A DNA stretch of 64,000 nt. It comes from Spirochaetales bacterium (GTDB lineage Bacteria > Spirochaetota > Spirochaetia > SZUA-6 > DRHE01). Made by a program: the position numbers and the translations under genes. The stretch's first letter is position 1. Each line of letters opens with the position of its first letter. The notes below the pieces were generated by a model that saw only the letters and a program-made list of their open reading frames with translations, did not search any database and was not told the DNA's origin. The DNA lies in assembly GCA_030604195.1 (NCBI GenBank), contig JAUVWI010000013.1:1-64000 (forward strand). The letters are read 5' to 3'. This document shows positions 1-8,515 of this stretch, in pieces.

Positions 1-116
1 AAAAAAGGTTCCTGATGCATGAATATTCGCTCCAGACATAGTTGCGGGACAGCCTGTTGTTACATCCGTTTTAGTTCCCTGCTATATAAAGAGTCTGATG
101 AGCTAAGTCAATAGGC

Positions 117-153
117 TATAATATAATATAGTATAGCTACACAACAGGAGGAG
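117..153 (+). promoter_or_regulatory. Possible -10 box and strong Shine-Dalgarno for the CsgG-like gene
   Basis: A TATAAT hexamer lies at 117-122 and a GGAGGAG ribosome-binding sequence at 147-153, seven bases before the ATG at 160. No convincing -35 box is seen at the matching distance. I see no gene in bases 1-116. Confidence 0.4.
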
Positions 154-159
154 ACAACC

Positions 160-1842
160 ATGGCCAACAAACATCTTTTCATAACAGTGCTGCTTATTCT
201 CTTAATTCCAGCAGCCGCGTTCAGCGCCGAACCGGTAAGGCTTGCTGTTATCGATTTCCAGGTTCAATCGGACAATCCCCAGTATAAATACCTGGGAAAG
301 GGCTTTGCCGAGTTTATCTCCATAGAGATCTTGAAAGCAAAAGATATAACCCTGATTGAGCGGGATAAACGCAACCGGATAATTGAAGAGATGGAGTTCA
401 GCCTTTCTGATCTGGCGGATGAAGGCAACCAGATCCGCATTGGCCGGTTGCTCGCTGCGAACTACCTGGTTACAGGCAATATCTACGACTTTGCCGGCAC
501 CCTCTCCATTACCTTTGAGCTTATTGACACCGAAACCTCACAAATTATTCTCAAGGATAAGATCGATGATAAGGTAAGTAATTACAATTTTCTGACCGCC
601 TCGATTGCCGGGAGCATCATCAAACATTTCGCCGTTGAAGCGCCCGAAGAAATCGTTGTTAAAGCCGAGGTTAAAGAGGTTAAAGAGGTCAAAGCCGAGG
701 AAGTGCTCCTTCACTTCTCAACAGCCATCGACGCTTACGATAAGAAGGATCTGAGCACAGCCAAGAAGCAGCTTGAACAAGCCAGGAAACTCGATCCCCG
801 CAACACCGCGGTTGTTATCTATCTCAACAAGCTTATCCTTAATACCTCCAAGTTCAAGACCATTACCGAGCAGTACTACCCCACCCAGAATCCGGCCTAC
901 CTGGGCATTATCCAGTATGACCGCCTCCAATTCATCAACGGCGCCACTATCATGACGGCCAACGATGCGCCTGATAACAATTTCGGCTGGCAGACGATCG
1001 AACAGGACACAAGATACGTAATGCGCGAAACAGATGCGCGTACCATGCTCGGCTACCAGATGCCCCTGTTCAGCCGCATGGGTATTGAGGTGGATTGTTT
1101 CTACTTCAATTCAAAGGACGAGATCTACGATCCGGTAAATCAACCCACGGATACGGGCGGTAAAGCCGGCTCCGGCGCCATAATGGCCTTCGGCTGGAGC
1201 CCGGCAGATTCCTTTTCCCTTGGCCTGGCTCTATCCATGTATACCCAGTTCAGAGAGGGGTGGGCAGAAAGCGGCGGCGGCACCGTCGAATACAAAGACC
1301 CGACCTCTTTCCAGCAGGCCTTGGCCGGCGGTTTCCTGGTTAAAAACAGGGATTCAAGCCTGATCTTGGATAGCTTTGGCGGCTACTCCCTTGAGGATAA
1401 CCTCTACTTCAATCCGGAGACCTTTCCTAATCCGCGTTCAGAGATGGAAGAGAGAAGCGAACCCCATTTCTTCAATGAAAACACACTGACCCTCGCTTTT
1501 AACCAGAGAAAGAGCTTCTTCATTCTGAAGCAGTTGAACGATATATACCCGGATACCGGATCATACTCCGGGCGCCTGCTTCCTGCATTCGAGCACTGGC
1601 TCAAGGAATGGTTTTCCGTAAGGGCCGGGGTTGAAGCAGCCCTGATGAAGCAGAGCGGAAATATAAACTGGGGGCTTGGCGGCAGCACCGGTTTTTCATT
1701 CAGACTGGTGAAATCGGGATGGGATTTCGATGTCAATGTAGCTTACAGAAGAAAACCCTCCAGGTTTATTGACGGAGAGTTCCTCAACCAGCTCATCCCC
1801 TTTATCACGGTATCGAAAAACAAGAGCTTCGTTTACCGGTAG
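160..1842 (+). CDS. Secreted CsgG/FlgO-like domain protein with probable beta-barrel C-terminus
   Basis: 560 residues; function unknown. Residues 1-23 form a Sec signal peptide ending AFSA. Residues about 25-158 resemble the CsgG/FlgO-like fold (an AVIDFQ start, a LGKGFAEFI helix, a LIERDK segment and LLAANYLVTGNI), a domain found in bacterial envelope proteins. A charged linker with KEVKEVKAEE repeats (about 168-182) leads to a TPR-like helix pair (about 185-225). The last 300 residues are rich in aromatic residues alternating with polar ones and short Gly/Asp turns, as in outer-membrane beta-barrels; this part is inferred from composition only. The start is fixed by GGAGGAG seven bases upstream. 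It stands alone, followed by a promoter for the next operon. Likely role: an outer-membrane component. Confidence 0.75.
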   Translation: MANKHLFITVLLILLIPAAAFSAEPVRLAVIDFQVQSDNPQYKYLGKGFAEFISIEILKAKDITLIERDKRNRIIEEMEFSLSDLADEGNQIRIGRLLAANYLVTGNIYDFAGTLSITFELIDTETSQIILKDKIDDKVSNYNFLTASIAGSIIKHFAVEAPEEIVVKAEVKEVKEVKAEEVLLHFSTAIDAYDKKDLSTAKKQLEQARKLDPRNTAVVIYLNKLILNTSKFKTITEQYYPTQNPAYLGIIQYDRLQFINGATIMTANDAPDNNFGWQTIEQDTRYVMRETDARTMLGYQMPLFSRMGIEVDCFYFNSKDEIYDPVNQPTDTGGKAGSGAIMAFGWSPADSFSLGLALSMYTQFREGWAESGGGTVEYKDPTSFQQALAGGFLVKNRDSSLILDSFGGYSLEDNLYFNPETFPNPRSEMEERSEPHFFNENTLTLAFNQRKSFFILKQLNDIYPDTGSYSGRLLPAFEHWLKEWFSVRAGVEAALMKQSGNINWGLGGSTGFSFRLVKSGWDFDVNVAYRRKPSRFIDGEFLNQLIPFITVSKNKSFVYR

Positions 1843-1976
1843 CCGCTGCTGAAAAGCTCCGGGCAACCCCAGGCGCCACCGCCAGAGCGCAATAAGCGCA
1901 ATATCCCTTCTATCTCTAGATAAGTCTTATTTTGAGCGTTTTTCATGGTTTTTGTCTGTTTTTCCCCCAAAAAGGC

Positions 1977-2005
1977 TTGCAAAGCATTAAAAGTTTTCTT
2001 ATTAT
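1977..2005 (+). promoter_or_regulatory. Sigma-70-type promoter of the GlpA-like operon
   Basis: TTGCAA (1977-1982), a 17-base spacer and TATTAT (2000-2005) precede the ATG at 2032 by 26 bases, leaving room for a weak ribosome-binding site (GGAGCGG). The rest of 1843-2031 holds no gene that I can see. Confidence 0.55.
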
Positions 2006-2031
2006 TCATTTACTGAATGGAGCGGCTCTAA

Positions 2032-3498
2032 ATGTATGATATAGCAGTAATCGGCGCCGGTATTATCGGAACCTCAGTGGCCAGGGAATTATCCAGGTAT
2101 TCTTTGAGTATTGCCCTGGTTGAAAAAGATAATGACGTGGCAAACGGCACTACCAAGGCGAACAGCGGTATTATTCATGCCGGTTATGATGCCAGACCGG
2201 GAAGCAATAAGGCGAAATACAATGCCCTGGGAAACCCCATGTTTGATAAGCTTTGTCAAGAATTAGCCGTGCCTTTCAAGCGGATCGGCTCACTGGTTAT
2301 CGCCTTAGAGAGTCGGGATATGGAGAAAGTTGAAGAGCTCTATAACAGAGGCCTGGCCAATGGAATACCTGAAATGCGTATTCTTAACGGCAGCGAAGTG
2401 AGAAAAATGGAACCTAATCTGAATAAGGAGGTCATTGGCGCACTCCATGCACCCACAGCGGGCATAATCGATCCCTGGGACCTGGCTATAGCTCTGGCTG
2501 AAAATGCAGTGGAAAACGGGGTGGATCTGCTGCTCAATCACCGGGTTACCGCTATAGATAAATCAACCGACGGTTTCAACATCCGCACCTCCGCCTCGGG
2601 CATTGAAACCCGCTATGTGATCAACTGTGCAGGTCTATATGCTGATCAGGTAAATAATATGGCGGCAGCCCCCTATTTCAAAATCACCCCCAGAAGAGGG
2701 CAGTACTTTGTGCTGGACAAAAACACAGGAAGCCTGGTCAACAATGTTGTATTTCAATCTCCCGGTAAAATGGGTAAGGGTGTTTTGCTCACTTCGTCTA
2801 TACACGGCAACTTGCTCGTCGGCCCGGATTCTGAAGTTCTGGATGATAAGGAAAACGTGGAAACCACTGCAGATAGGTTGCTCTTTGTCAAAGAATCTGC
2901 GGCAAAGACAGCAACTGGAATTCCCTTCAACACCATGATCAAGACCTTCGCGGGGTTAAGAGCCTCGCCGAATACCGGGGATTTTATTATAGAGGAATCA
3001 AAAGAGGCGGCAGGTTTTATCAATGTTGCCGGCATTGAATCACCGGGGCTAACGGCTGCGCCTGCAATTGCAGAAGAGGTTGTCAGGCTGCTAAAAGAAA
3101 CAGCGGGGAAACTTAAAAAAAGAACTGATTTCAATCCCCTAAGGAGAAAAGTGATCAGGTTCATGGAATTGAAGGATCATGAAAAGACGGAACTGGTCAG
3201 GAAAAACCCCGCATACGGCAAAGTTATCTGCAGATGCGAAAATGTTACCGAAGGTGAGGTTGTCGATGCCATCAGCAGGAAAGCCGGCGCCACTACGGTA
3301 AACGGCATAAAAAGAAGGGTAAGGCCGGGTATGGGCAGATGCCAGGGAGGATTCTGTGCCCCTAAAGTTATGGAAATCCTGGCCAGGGAGCTGGGCAGGG
3401 ATATGCAGGAGATTGTAAACGAGGGGAAGGAATCCTATATTATTTCCGGCACAACCAAGGGCGAACAGGATTATAAGGGGAAAGAGCGTGGTGAATAG
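2032..3498 (+). CDS. GlpA-like FAD-dependent oxidoreductase with BFD-like [2Fe-2S] domain
   Basis: 488 residues. The N-terminus has a Rossmann FAD-binding motif (VIGAGIIGTSVAREL) followed by the DAO-family fold typical of GlpA/LhgO proteins (TKANSGIIHAGYD near residue 43). The C-terminal 90 residues carry a BFD-like [2Fe-2S] domain with cysteine pairs CRC (about 401-403) and CQGGFC (about 437-442). This architecture is that of the anaerobic glycerol-3-phosphate dehydrogenase catalytic subunit; the true substrate could also be a 2-hydroxyacid. It is the first of three overlapping genes: the next starts 11 bases before its stop. Together they probably form one flavin/iron-sulfur complex feeding electrons to an acceptor. 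Confidence 0.85.
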   Translation: MYDIAVIGAGIIGTSVARELSRYSLSIALVEKDNDVANGTTKANSGIIHAGYDARPGSNKAKYNALGNPMFDKLCQELAVPFKRIGSLVIALESRDMEKVEELYNRGLANGIPEMRILNGSEVRKMEPNLNKEVIGALHAPTAGIIDPWDLAIALAENAVENGVDLLLNHRVTAIDKSTDGFNIRTSASGIETRYVINCAGLYADQVNNMAAAPYFKITPRRGQYFVLDKNTGSLVNNVVFQSPGKMGKGVLLTSSIHGNLLVGPDSEVLDDKENVETTADRLLFVKESAAKTATGIPFNTMIKTFAGLRASPNTGDFIIEESKEAAGFINVAGIESPGLTAAPAIAEEVVRLLKETAGKLKKRTDFNPLRRKVIRFMELKDHEKTELVRKNPAYGKVICRCENVTEGEVVDAISRKAGATTVNGIKRRVRPGMGRCQGGFCAPKVMEILARELGRDMQEIVNEGKESYIISGTTKGEQDYKGKERGE

Positions 3499-4756
3499 TT
3501 ACGATGTGGTCGTAATAGGAGGTGGCCCTGCCGGTTTAGCCGCGGCTATTGAGGCCAAAAAACATGGGGCGGAGAGGGTATGCGTTATCGAGAGGGACAA
3601 AGAGCTGGGCGGCATACTTCAGCAATGCATTCATAATGGTTTCGGCCTTCATATATTCAAAGAGGACCTGACCGGGCCTGAGTATGCAGAGAGGTTTATA
3701 GATGAACTGAAGGAAGCGGGCATAACCTGTAAACTCGACACAATGGTGCTGGATATAAGTGAAGAGAGGCATCTGCAGATACTCAATACCTACGACGGCT
3801 TTATGCGCCTTAAAGCAGAAGCAATTGTGCTGGCTATGGGCTGCAGGGAGAGAACAAGGGAAGCCGTTAATATACCGGGAACCCGGCCTGCGGGGGTTTT
3901 TACCGCCGGAACCGCACAGCGTTTTCTGAATATGGAAGGCTACCTGGTTGGAAAAAAAATCATGATGCTCGGCACGGGAGATATCGGCCTGATTATGGCC
4001 AGGCGGCTGACATTAGAGGGTGCGGAAGTTAGGGCCGTACTGGCAAGGAGAGGATATCCGGGTGGCCTTATGAGGAATGTGGCCCAGTGTCTTCATGATT
4101 ATGACATTCCCTTAATGCTTAGACATACAATAGTTAAAATTATCGGCAAAGAAAGGGTTGAGGGGGTGCTCGTTGCCGAAACCGATGAAGATAGAAAACC
4201 CATACCAGGCAGTGAAGAGCTTTATGAATGCGATACCCTGCTGCTCTCTTTGGGATTGATCCCGGAAAATGAATTATCCAAAGGCGCAGGGGTGAAGCTT
4301 GACCCGGCAACCGGGGGGCCGGTGGTAAATGAGTCCATGGAAACCAGTGTTAAGGGAATATTTGCCTGCGGCAATGTGGTGCATGTGCATGATCTGGTAG
4401 ATTATGTGACTGATGAAAGCAGGAAAGCCGGAAAAAGCGCAGCTTATTTCGTGCGCAAAAAGCTTAAAGAGAATGGCCCCTTGATAAAGATTGAACCGGG
4501 TAAAGGTATAAAATATATCGTTCCTCATCTGATCAGAGTGGATAACCTGGACAAAAACCTGCAATTATTCATGCGGGTAAAGGAAGTATATCCAAATTCC
4601 AGACTGATAGTAAAAACTGACAATGCGGTTATTAAGAAAAGCAGGAAGATACATATGACACCGGGGGAAATGGATAATATACGTATAGATGCCAAAATCC
4701 TGCGGCAGGTAAAGCCGGCTATACTATCCGTACAGGTGAAGAGGGAAGAAGAATGA
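3488..4756 (+). CDS. NAD(P)/FAD-dependent oxidoreductase (pyridine nucleotide-disulfide fold)
   Basis: 422 residues. FAD motif VVIGGGPAGLAAAIEAKK at the N-terminus, a second dinucleotide motif (MMLGTGDIGLIMARRL) near residue 160, and the GIFACGNV FAD-binding segment near 295. There is no redox-active CxxxxC pair, as usual for the oxidoreductases that accompany GlpA-like proteins. The start is GTG at 3488, with a second GTG directly after it; both overlap the end of the upstream gene. The 4-base ATGA overlap with the following DUF1667 gene shows translational coupling. It probably transfers electrons between the GlpA-like flavoprotein and a nicotinamide cofactor. Confidence 0.85.
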   Translation: MVNSYDVVVIGGGPAGLAAAIEAKKHGAERVCVIERDKELGGILQQCIHNGFGLHIFKEDLTGPEYAERFIDELKEAGITCKLDTMVLDISEERHLQILNTYDGFMRLKAEAIVLAMGCRERTREAVNIPGTRPAGVFTAGTAQRFLNMEGYLVGKKIMMLGTGDIGLIMARRLTLEGAEVRAVLARRGYPGGLMRNVAQCLHDYDIPLMLRHTIVKIIGKERVEGVLVAETDEDRKPIPGSEELYECDTLLLSLGLIPENELSKGAGVKLDPATGGPVVNESMETSVKGIFACGNVVHVHDLVDYVTDESRKAGKSAAYFVRKKLKENGPLIKIEPGKGIKYIVPHLIRVDNLDKNLQLFMRVKEVYPNSRLIVKTDNAVIKKSRKIHMTPGEMDNIRIDAKILRQVKPAILSVQVKREEE

Positions 4757-5151
4757 GCTCTGAAGCAAAAGAAATAATCTGCACTATCTGCCCTGTGGGC
4801 TGCCGCATGACGGCCGTGAGGGACTCAAGCAGCCCTTCAGGTTTTTTGGTTTCAGGAAACGAGTGCAAAAAGGGGGAGGCTTACGGGATAAAGGAGATGA
4901 CCGATCCCACCAGAATGCTGACCACAACAGTGAAGATCAACCTTGGTATTTATAAAAGACTGCCGGTGAGAATTAACGGCCCTATTCCAAAAAACAAGAT
5001 CTTTCCCTGTATGAAGGTAATAAATAAAGTAGAAGTTCGGGCGCCCATAAAAATAGGAAGTGTTATTATTGAAAATATTCTGGATACCGGCTGCGATTTG
5101 ATCGCTTCCAGGAGCATGAGTTCGGCGTTGAGTTTGCTAAAAAAGTGCTGA
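4753..5151 (+). CDS. DUF1667 protein, small metal-binding partner of the GlpA-like complex
   Basis: 132 residues. A CTICPVGC motif near the N-terminus and a further Cys about 27 residues on (NECKKG) suggest an iron-sulfur or zinc site. The middle (YKRLPVRINGPIPKNKI) is characteristic of DUF1667, which is regularly encoded after GlpA-like and NAD(P)/FAD oxidoreductase genes. It overlaps the upstream stop by 4 bases (ATGA). Its biochemical role is not known; a subunit of the same dehydrogenase complex is the simplest inference. It faces a convergent nitroreductase gene 25 bases away, with no obvious terminator between. Confidence 0.8.
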   Translation: MSSEAKEIICTICPVGCRMTAVRDSSSPSGFLVSGNECKKGEAYGIKEMTDPTRMLTTTVKINLGIYKRLPVRINGPIPKNKIFPCMKVINKVEVRAPIKIGSVIIENILDTGCDLIASRSMSSALSLLKKC

Positions 5152-5176
5152 GCTGAATAAAATAAAAGCTGACAGC

Positions 5177-5734
5177 CTAAACCACACGGAAGTTGTTGAA
5201 AAAAACCACCTCATCTCTCGGTTTACGGCTGCGCTCAGAGTGTTCTGAAGTCAGGTGCTTTGAGTTAAGTGTTGACTCATCCCCGGGATATGCAATAACC
5301 ACTATCACAATCAGGGTATAATCATCCGGAATACCAAAGGCTTTCTTGATCGACACCGGCCTGTATCCGGCAATCGGGTGGGCAACCAGCCCCTCTTTCA
5401 TCGCTTGCAGGATCATATTCTCCACGGCCAGTCCTACATCGAAGAAGGCATAATCCCGCTTGTCATCGAGCTGGCAGTCGAACTCCGGTTTGGTTGCCAC
5501 CACCACCATAAGCGGGCTTTTCTTTGCCCAGTAGTTGGCATCCGGCATATTCAATCTTATCTTTTCCAGCTCTTTATCCTGGTCAACAACCAGGAATCTA
5601 TATGGCTGATTATTAAAACATGAAGGGGCGTAAGTGGCAGCGGTCATAATTCGATCCACCGCATCCGCCGGTATCTTCTTTTCGCTTAAAGCCCTTTTGG
5701 CCCTGCGCTTTTCAATTTCTGCGAGCAGTTCCAT
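5177..5734 (-). CDS. Nitroreductase family protein
   Basis: 185 residues. The N-terminus has the family pattern of an early KRRAKRALSEK basic FMN-phosphate contact and the AATYAPSCFNNQPYRFLVV segment that binds FMN; the DVGLAVENMILQA helix follows near residue 100. Members bind FMN and reduce nitro compounds, quinones or other small electrophiles with NAD(P)H; the real substrate cannot be read from sequence. A ribosome-binding site (AAAAGGAG) precedes the ATG. It is shorter than many relatives (about 190-220 residues) but shows no missing core motif. Confidence 0.85.
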   Translation of the reverse strand: MELLAEIEKRRAKRALSEKKIPADAVDRIMTAATYAPSCFNNQPYRFLVVDQDKELEKIRLNMPDANYWAKKSPLMVVVATKPEFDCQLDDKRDYAFFDVGLAVENMILQAMKEGLVAHPIAGYRPVSIKKAFGIPDDYTLIVIVVIAYPGDESTLNSKHLTSEHSERSRKPRDEVVFFNNFRVV

Positions 5735-5816
5735 TGTTTTACGCTCCTTTTAAGATAATATAACAGCTGAGCGCCAATTTGTCATTTAATTTGCGACTGA
5801 ACATCTTTCAGGATTT

Positions 5817-5975
5817 TCACCTGCTCCTGATCTTGAGCATCACCTTATTCGGCTCTTCCACTTCCTTAAGTTCTCTGATCATTCCCAGCAGCGCGCCGGA
5901 GATTATCCGGCCGGCAAAGGGATTAAGATCAACCTCTTCACCATCCAGATAAAGCTCAACAATTTTGGTTTCCAT
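5817..5975 (-). CDS. Small 52-residue protein of unknown function
   Basis: A short gene that length cut-offs would miss. It begins METKIVELYLDGEEVDLNPF and ends with a basic KVMLKIRSR tail. The ATG (5973-5975) is preceded by an AGGAG ribosome-binding sequence ten bases upstream, and the codon use looks normal. The predicted fold is a short strand pair followed by an amphipathic helix (AGRIISGALLGMIREL). It lies alone between the nitroreductase and the divergent promoter of the kinase fusion gene. I do not recognise the family. Confidence 0.6.
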   Translation of the reverse strand: METKIVELYLDGEEVDLNPFAGRIISGALLGMIRELKEVEEPNKVMLKIRSR

Positions 5976-6038
5976 ATTTATAGTCTCCTGTCAGCAGAGA
6001 TTATCTCATTTAAATAGCAAAGTAAACAATCACAGAGA

Positions 6039-6068
6039 TTGACAGCTCCGTAAATTGGAATATACAAT
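6039..6068 (+). promoter_or_regulatory. Near-consensus sigma-70 promoter of the kinase-flavoprotein fusion gene
   Basis: TTGACA (6039-6044), 18-base spacer, TACAAT (6063-6068). The first downstream in-frame ATG is at 6082, only 13 bases after the -10 box, so the message would begin about 5-7 bases before the start codon. The alternative TTG start at 6055 lies inside this promoter and is therefore unlikely to be used from it. Confidence 0.65.
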
Positions 6069-6081
6069 ACTATTCATCACC

Positions 6082-8502
6082 ATGGATAACGAAAATCAAA
6101 AGCAGGACACCGAAACCAGCCAGGACTACATCCGGCTGATTTCTCATCAGCTTAGATCTCCGATAAACTCAATTGAGTCGCTGCTGCGCACCATTTCCGG
6201 GGGCTTTGCCGGTGAGATTAACGCCAAAGCTCTGCACCTCATAGAAAGGGCTGTGGGCCGGACCGGTGAAGCAAGAGAGATCATCTCCGACCTGCTGGAT
6301 TACCAGCTCTATTCCCGGGAAGAAGCCGCGGAACAGAAGGAATTCGACCTGGTGGTGCTGCTTAACTCACTCCTGGCTGTATACAGTGCTAAAGCCTTTG
6401 AAAAGAATGTTTCACTGCATATAGATCTACCGCTGAAAAACAGGATATTCATTTTAGGAGACAGCAGGGGTTTAGAGAATGCTATAACAAATATCATTGA
6501 GAATGCCATTAAATATACGCCTGATCACGGACGGATTTCGGTCGAACTGAATATATTACCTGCTGATAAAAAATGCAGCATCCAGGTAAAGGACAGCGGT
6601 TACGGTATTCCCGGGAGCGAGCTCCCCAAGATATTCAAGCCCTTTTACCGTTCTATTAAACATAAGGCGAATATTTATGGCACCGGATTGGGGCTGGCAA
6701 TTGCTCAAAAAATTATTTCTAATCATCACGGATCCATATCGGTGGATTCTGAGGAAAACAGGGGCGCCACTTTCACGATCACCCTTCCCTATTCCAGGCT
6801 GGCTCAAAGCGAGGACTCAAGAGTAAAGCGGAAAAAGGTGGTAATTATCGGAGGGGTCACTGCAGGCCCCAAAGCTGCCGCCCGCTTAAGAAGATTAGCT
6901 GAAGATATGGATATTACCATCATCGAAAAAAACGAGTTTCTCTCCTATTCCGCCTGCGGCCTGCCCCATTATATCAGCGGCCAGGTGCGTTCTCCCCAGG
7001 AGCTGATGTCAACGGCGGATAATAATATCCGTGATGTCCATTTTTTCGAAGCAATAAAGAATATTACTATTCTCAACAATACCGCTGCGGTTGGTATAGA
7101 TCGTAAGAAAAAGAGAGTCAAGATTAAGGATCTACTTAAAGAGACCTTCGCCTTTCTTCCCTACAATGTGCTGCTCCTGGCTACCGGCTCAGAATCAGTT
7201 ATTCCCCCCATACCCGGTATTAAACAGCCCAATATTTATTCACTACACAGCCTGGAAGATGCGAAAAAAATCAAGAAAGCCTTTGCCGCGGAAAAAGCCC
7301 AGGATGTATTTATAATCGGCGGCGGTTTGATCGGTGTTTCCACAGCCGAATCCCTGATCAACACCGGGGCGCGGGTAACGATACTGGAAAGAGAAGATTC
7401 CATCCTCTTAAACCTCATGGACCGGGATATTGCCGCAAAAATCCAGAATGAATTAAACCGCAAAGGGATCAAGATAATTACTAAAGTGAAGATAACCGGA
7501 ATAGAGAAAAACAGGAATAATCTCGCTATTCTAACTGATAGGGGAGCATATGCCGCGGATCTGGTAATCTTATCCGCCGGTGTAAAACCGAATACCCTTT
7601 TAGCTCAAAAAGCGGGATTGGAAATCGGTAAATCACAGGGCATAAAGGTAAACAAATATCTGCAGACCTCTGATAAGTCCATTTACGCAATCGGTGACTG
7701 TGCGGAGAGTATTAACCTGGTCACCGGAAAACATGAGTACTGGCCATTGGGATCTATTTCTACAAAAATGGGCAGAGTTGCCGCCGACAATATAGCCGGC
7801 ATTAAATCTGAGTTCAAAGGCTCCATTGGCACAGCCATGTTCAGGATAATAGATATCAATGCGGCCCGCACCGGGCTGACTTTAGAAACGGCGCAGCGAA
7901 ATGGCTTTGACGTTGAATCCGTGGTGGTCACCGGCATGGATAAAGCCCATTACTGCAAAGGCCAATACGTCATTATTAAAATCCTCGCCGACCGGAAAAC
8001 AAAGGTTATTCTCGGCGCGCAAGGGTACGGCAAAGGTGAAATTGTCCCCAGAATTGAGATTCTTGCCTGTGCCGTCACCCAGGGGTTGACTCTGGATGAA
8101 TGCTTTAAACTCGACTTAGGCTATGCCCCGGCTTTTAACAATCCAGTTGATATTGTCCAGACCGCCTGCCTGGTACTGATAAATAAAATCGATAAAATAA
8201 TTAAAACAATTACCATGGAGCGCTTTAAAGAGATAAAGGAACAGTTTAAAGGTATAGTTGCTCTTTGCCCACTTGCTGACTACACTTTCTATTCCATTCC
8301 GGGCAGTGTAAATATTCCACTGGAAAACCTCAGGATCGAGGGAATCCCCTTTGACAGGAATGATAAGGTGCTTCTATACAGCCGAACCTCTTCCGGCGCT
8401 TATACGGCTTTTAAATACCTGGAAACCAGGGGCTACACCAACATCTTTGTGCTGGAGGGCGGATACATCTACTGGGAAGGCACGAACCTCTCTTCACCAT
8501 AA
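6082..8502 (+). CDS. Fusion: histidine kinase - CoA-disulfide-reductase-like flavoprotein - degenerate rhodanese
   Basis: 806 residues from the chosen ATG. Residues about 15-240 form a complete cytoplasmic histidine kinase: H-box ISHQLRSP (His22), N-box ENAITNIIENAIKYT, DSGYGIPG and GTGLGLAIA. Residues about 250-690 form a flavoprotein of the CoA-disulfide reductase/NADH oxidase type, with FAD motif VVIIGGVTAGPKAAARL, active-site SYSACGLPHY (Cys292), NAD motif IIGGGLIGVSTAESL and YAIGDCAE. The last 90 residues resemble rhodanese (IPGSVNIPLENL, VLEGGYIYW), but the catalytic loop reads LLYSRTSSGA, with Ser where the sulfur-carrying Cys should be. There is no membrane segment. CoADR-rhodanese fusions are known; the kinase in front of one is not familiar to me. 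I infer a soluble sensor of thiol, persulfide or NADH redox state. No receiver gene is adjacent. Confidence 0.85.
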   Translation: MDNENQKQDTETSQDYIRLISHQLRSPINSIESLLRTISGGFAGEINAKALHLIERAVGRTGEAREIISDLLDYQLYSREEAAEQKEFDLVVLLNSLLAVYSAKAFEKNVSLHIDLPLKNRIFILGDSRGLENAITNIIENAIKYTPDHGRISVELNILPADKKCSIQVKDSGYGIPGSELPKIFKPFYRSIKHKANIYGTGLGLAIAQKIISNHHGSISVDSEENRGATFTITLPYSRLAQSEDSRVKRKKVVIIGGVTAGPKAAARLRRLAEDMDITIIEKNEFLSYSACGLPHYISGQVRSPQELMSTADNNIRDVHFFEAIKNITILNNTAAVGIDRKKKRVKIKDLLKETFAFLPYNVLLLATGSESVIPPIPGIKQPNIYSLHSLEDAKKIKKAFAAEKAQDVFIIGGGLIGVSTAESLINTGARVTILEREDSILLNLMDRDIAAKIQNELNRKGIKIITKVKITGIEKNRNNLAILTDRGAYAADLVILSAGVKPNTLLAQKAGLEIGKSQGIKVNKYLQTSDKSIYAIGDCAESINLVTGKHEYWPLGSISTKMGRVAADNIAGIKSEFKGSIGTAMFRIIDINAARTGLTLETAQRNGFDVESVVVTGMDKAHYCKGQYVIIKILADRKTKVILGAQGYGKGEIVPRIEILACAVTQGLTLDECFKLDLGYAPAFNNPVDIVQTACLVLINKIDKIIKTITMERFKEIKEQFKGIVALCPLADYTFYSIPGSVNIPLENLRIEGIPFDRNDKVLLYSRTSSGAYTAFKYLETRGYTNIFVLEGGYIYWEGTNLSSP

Positions 8503-8515
8503 TATTCCGCTATGA

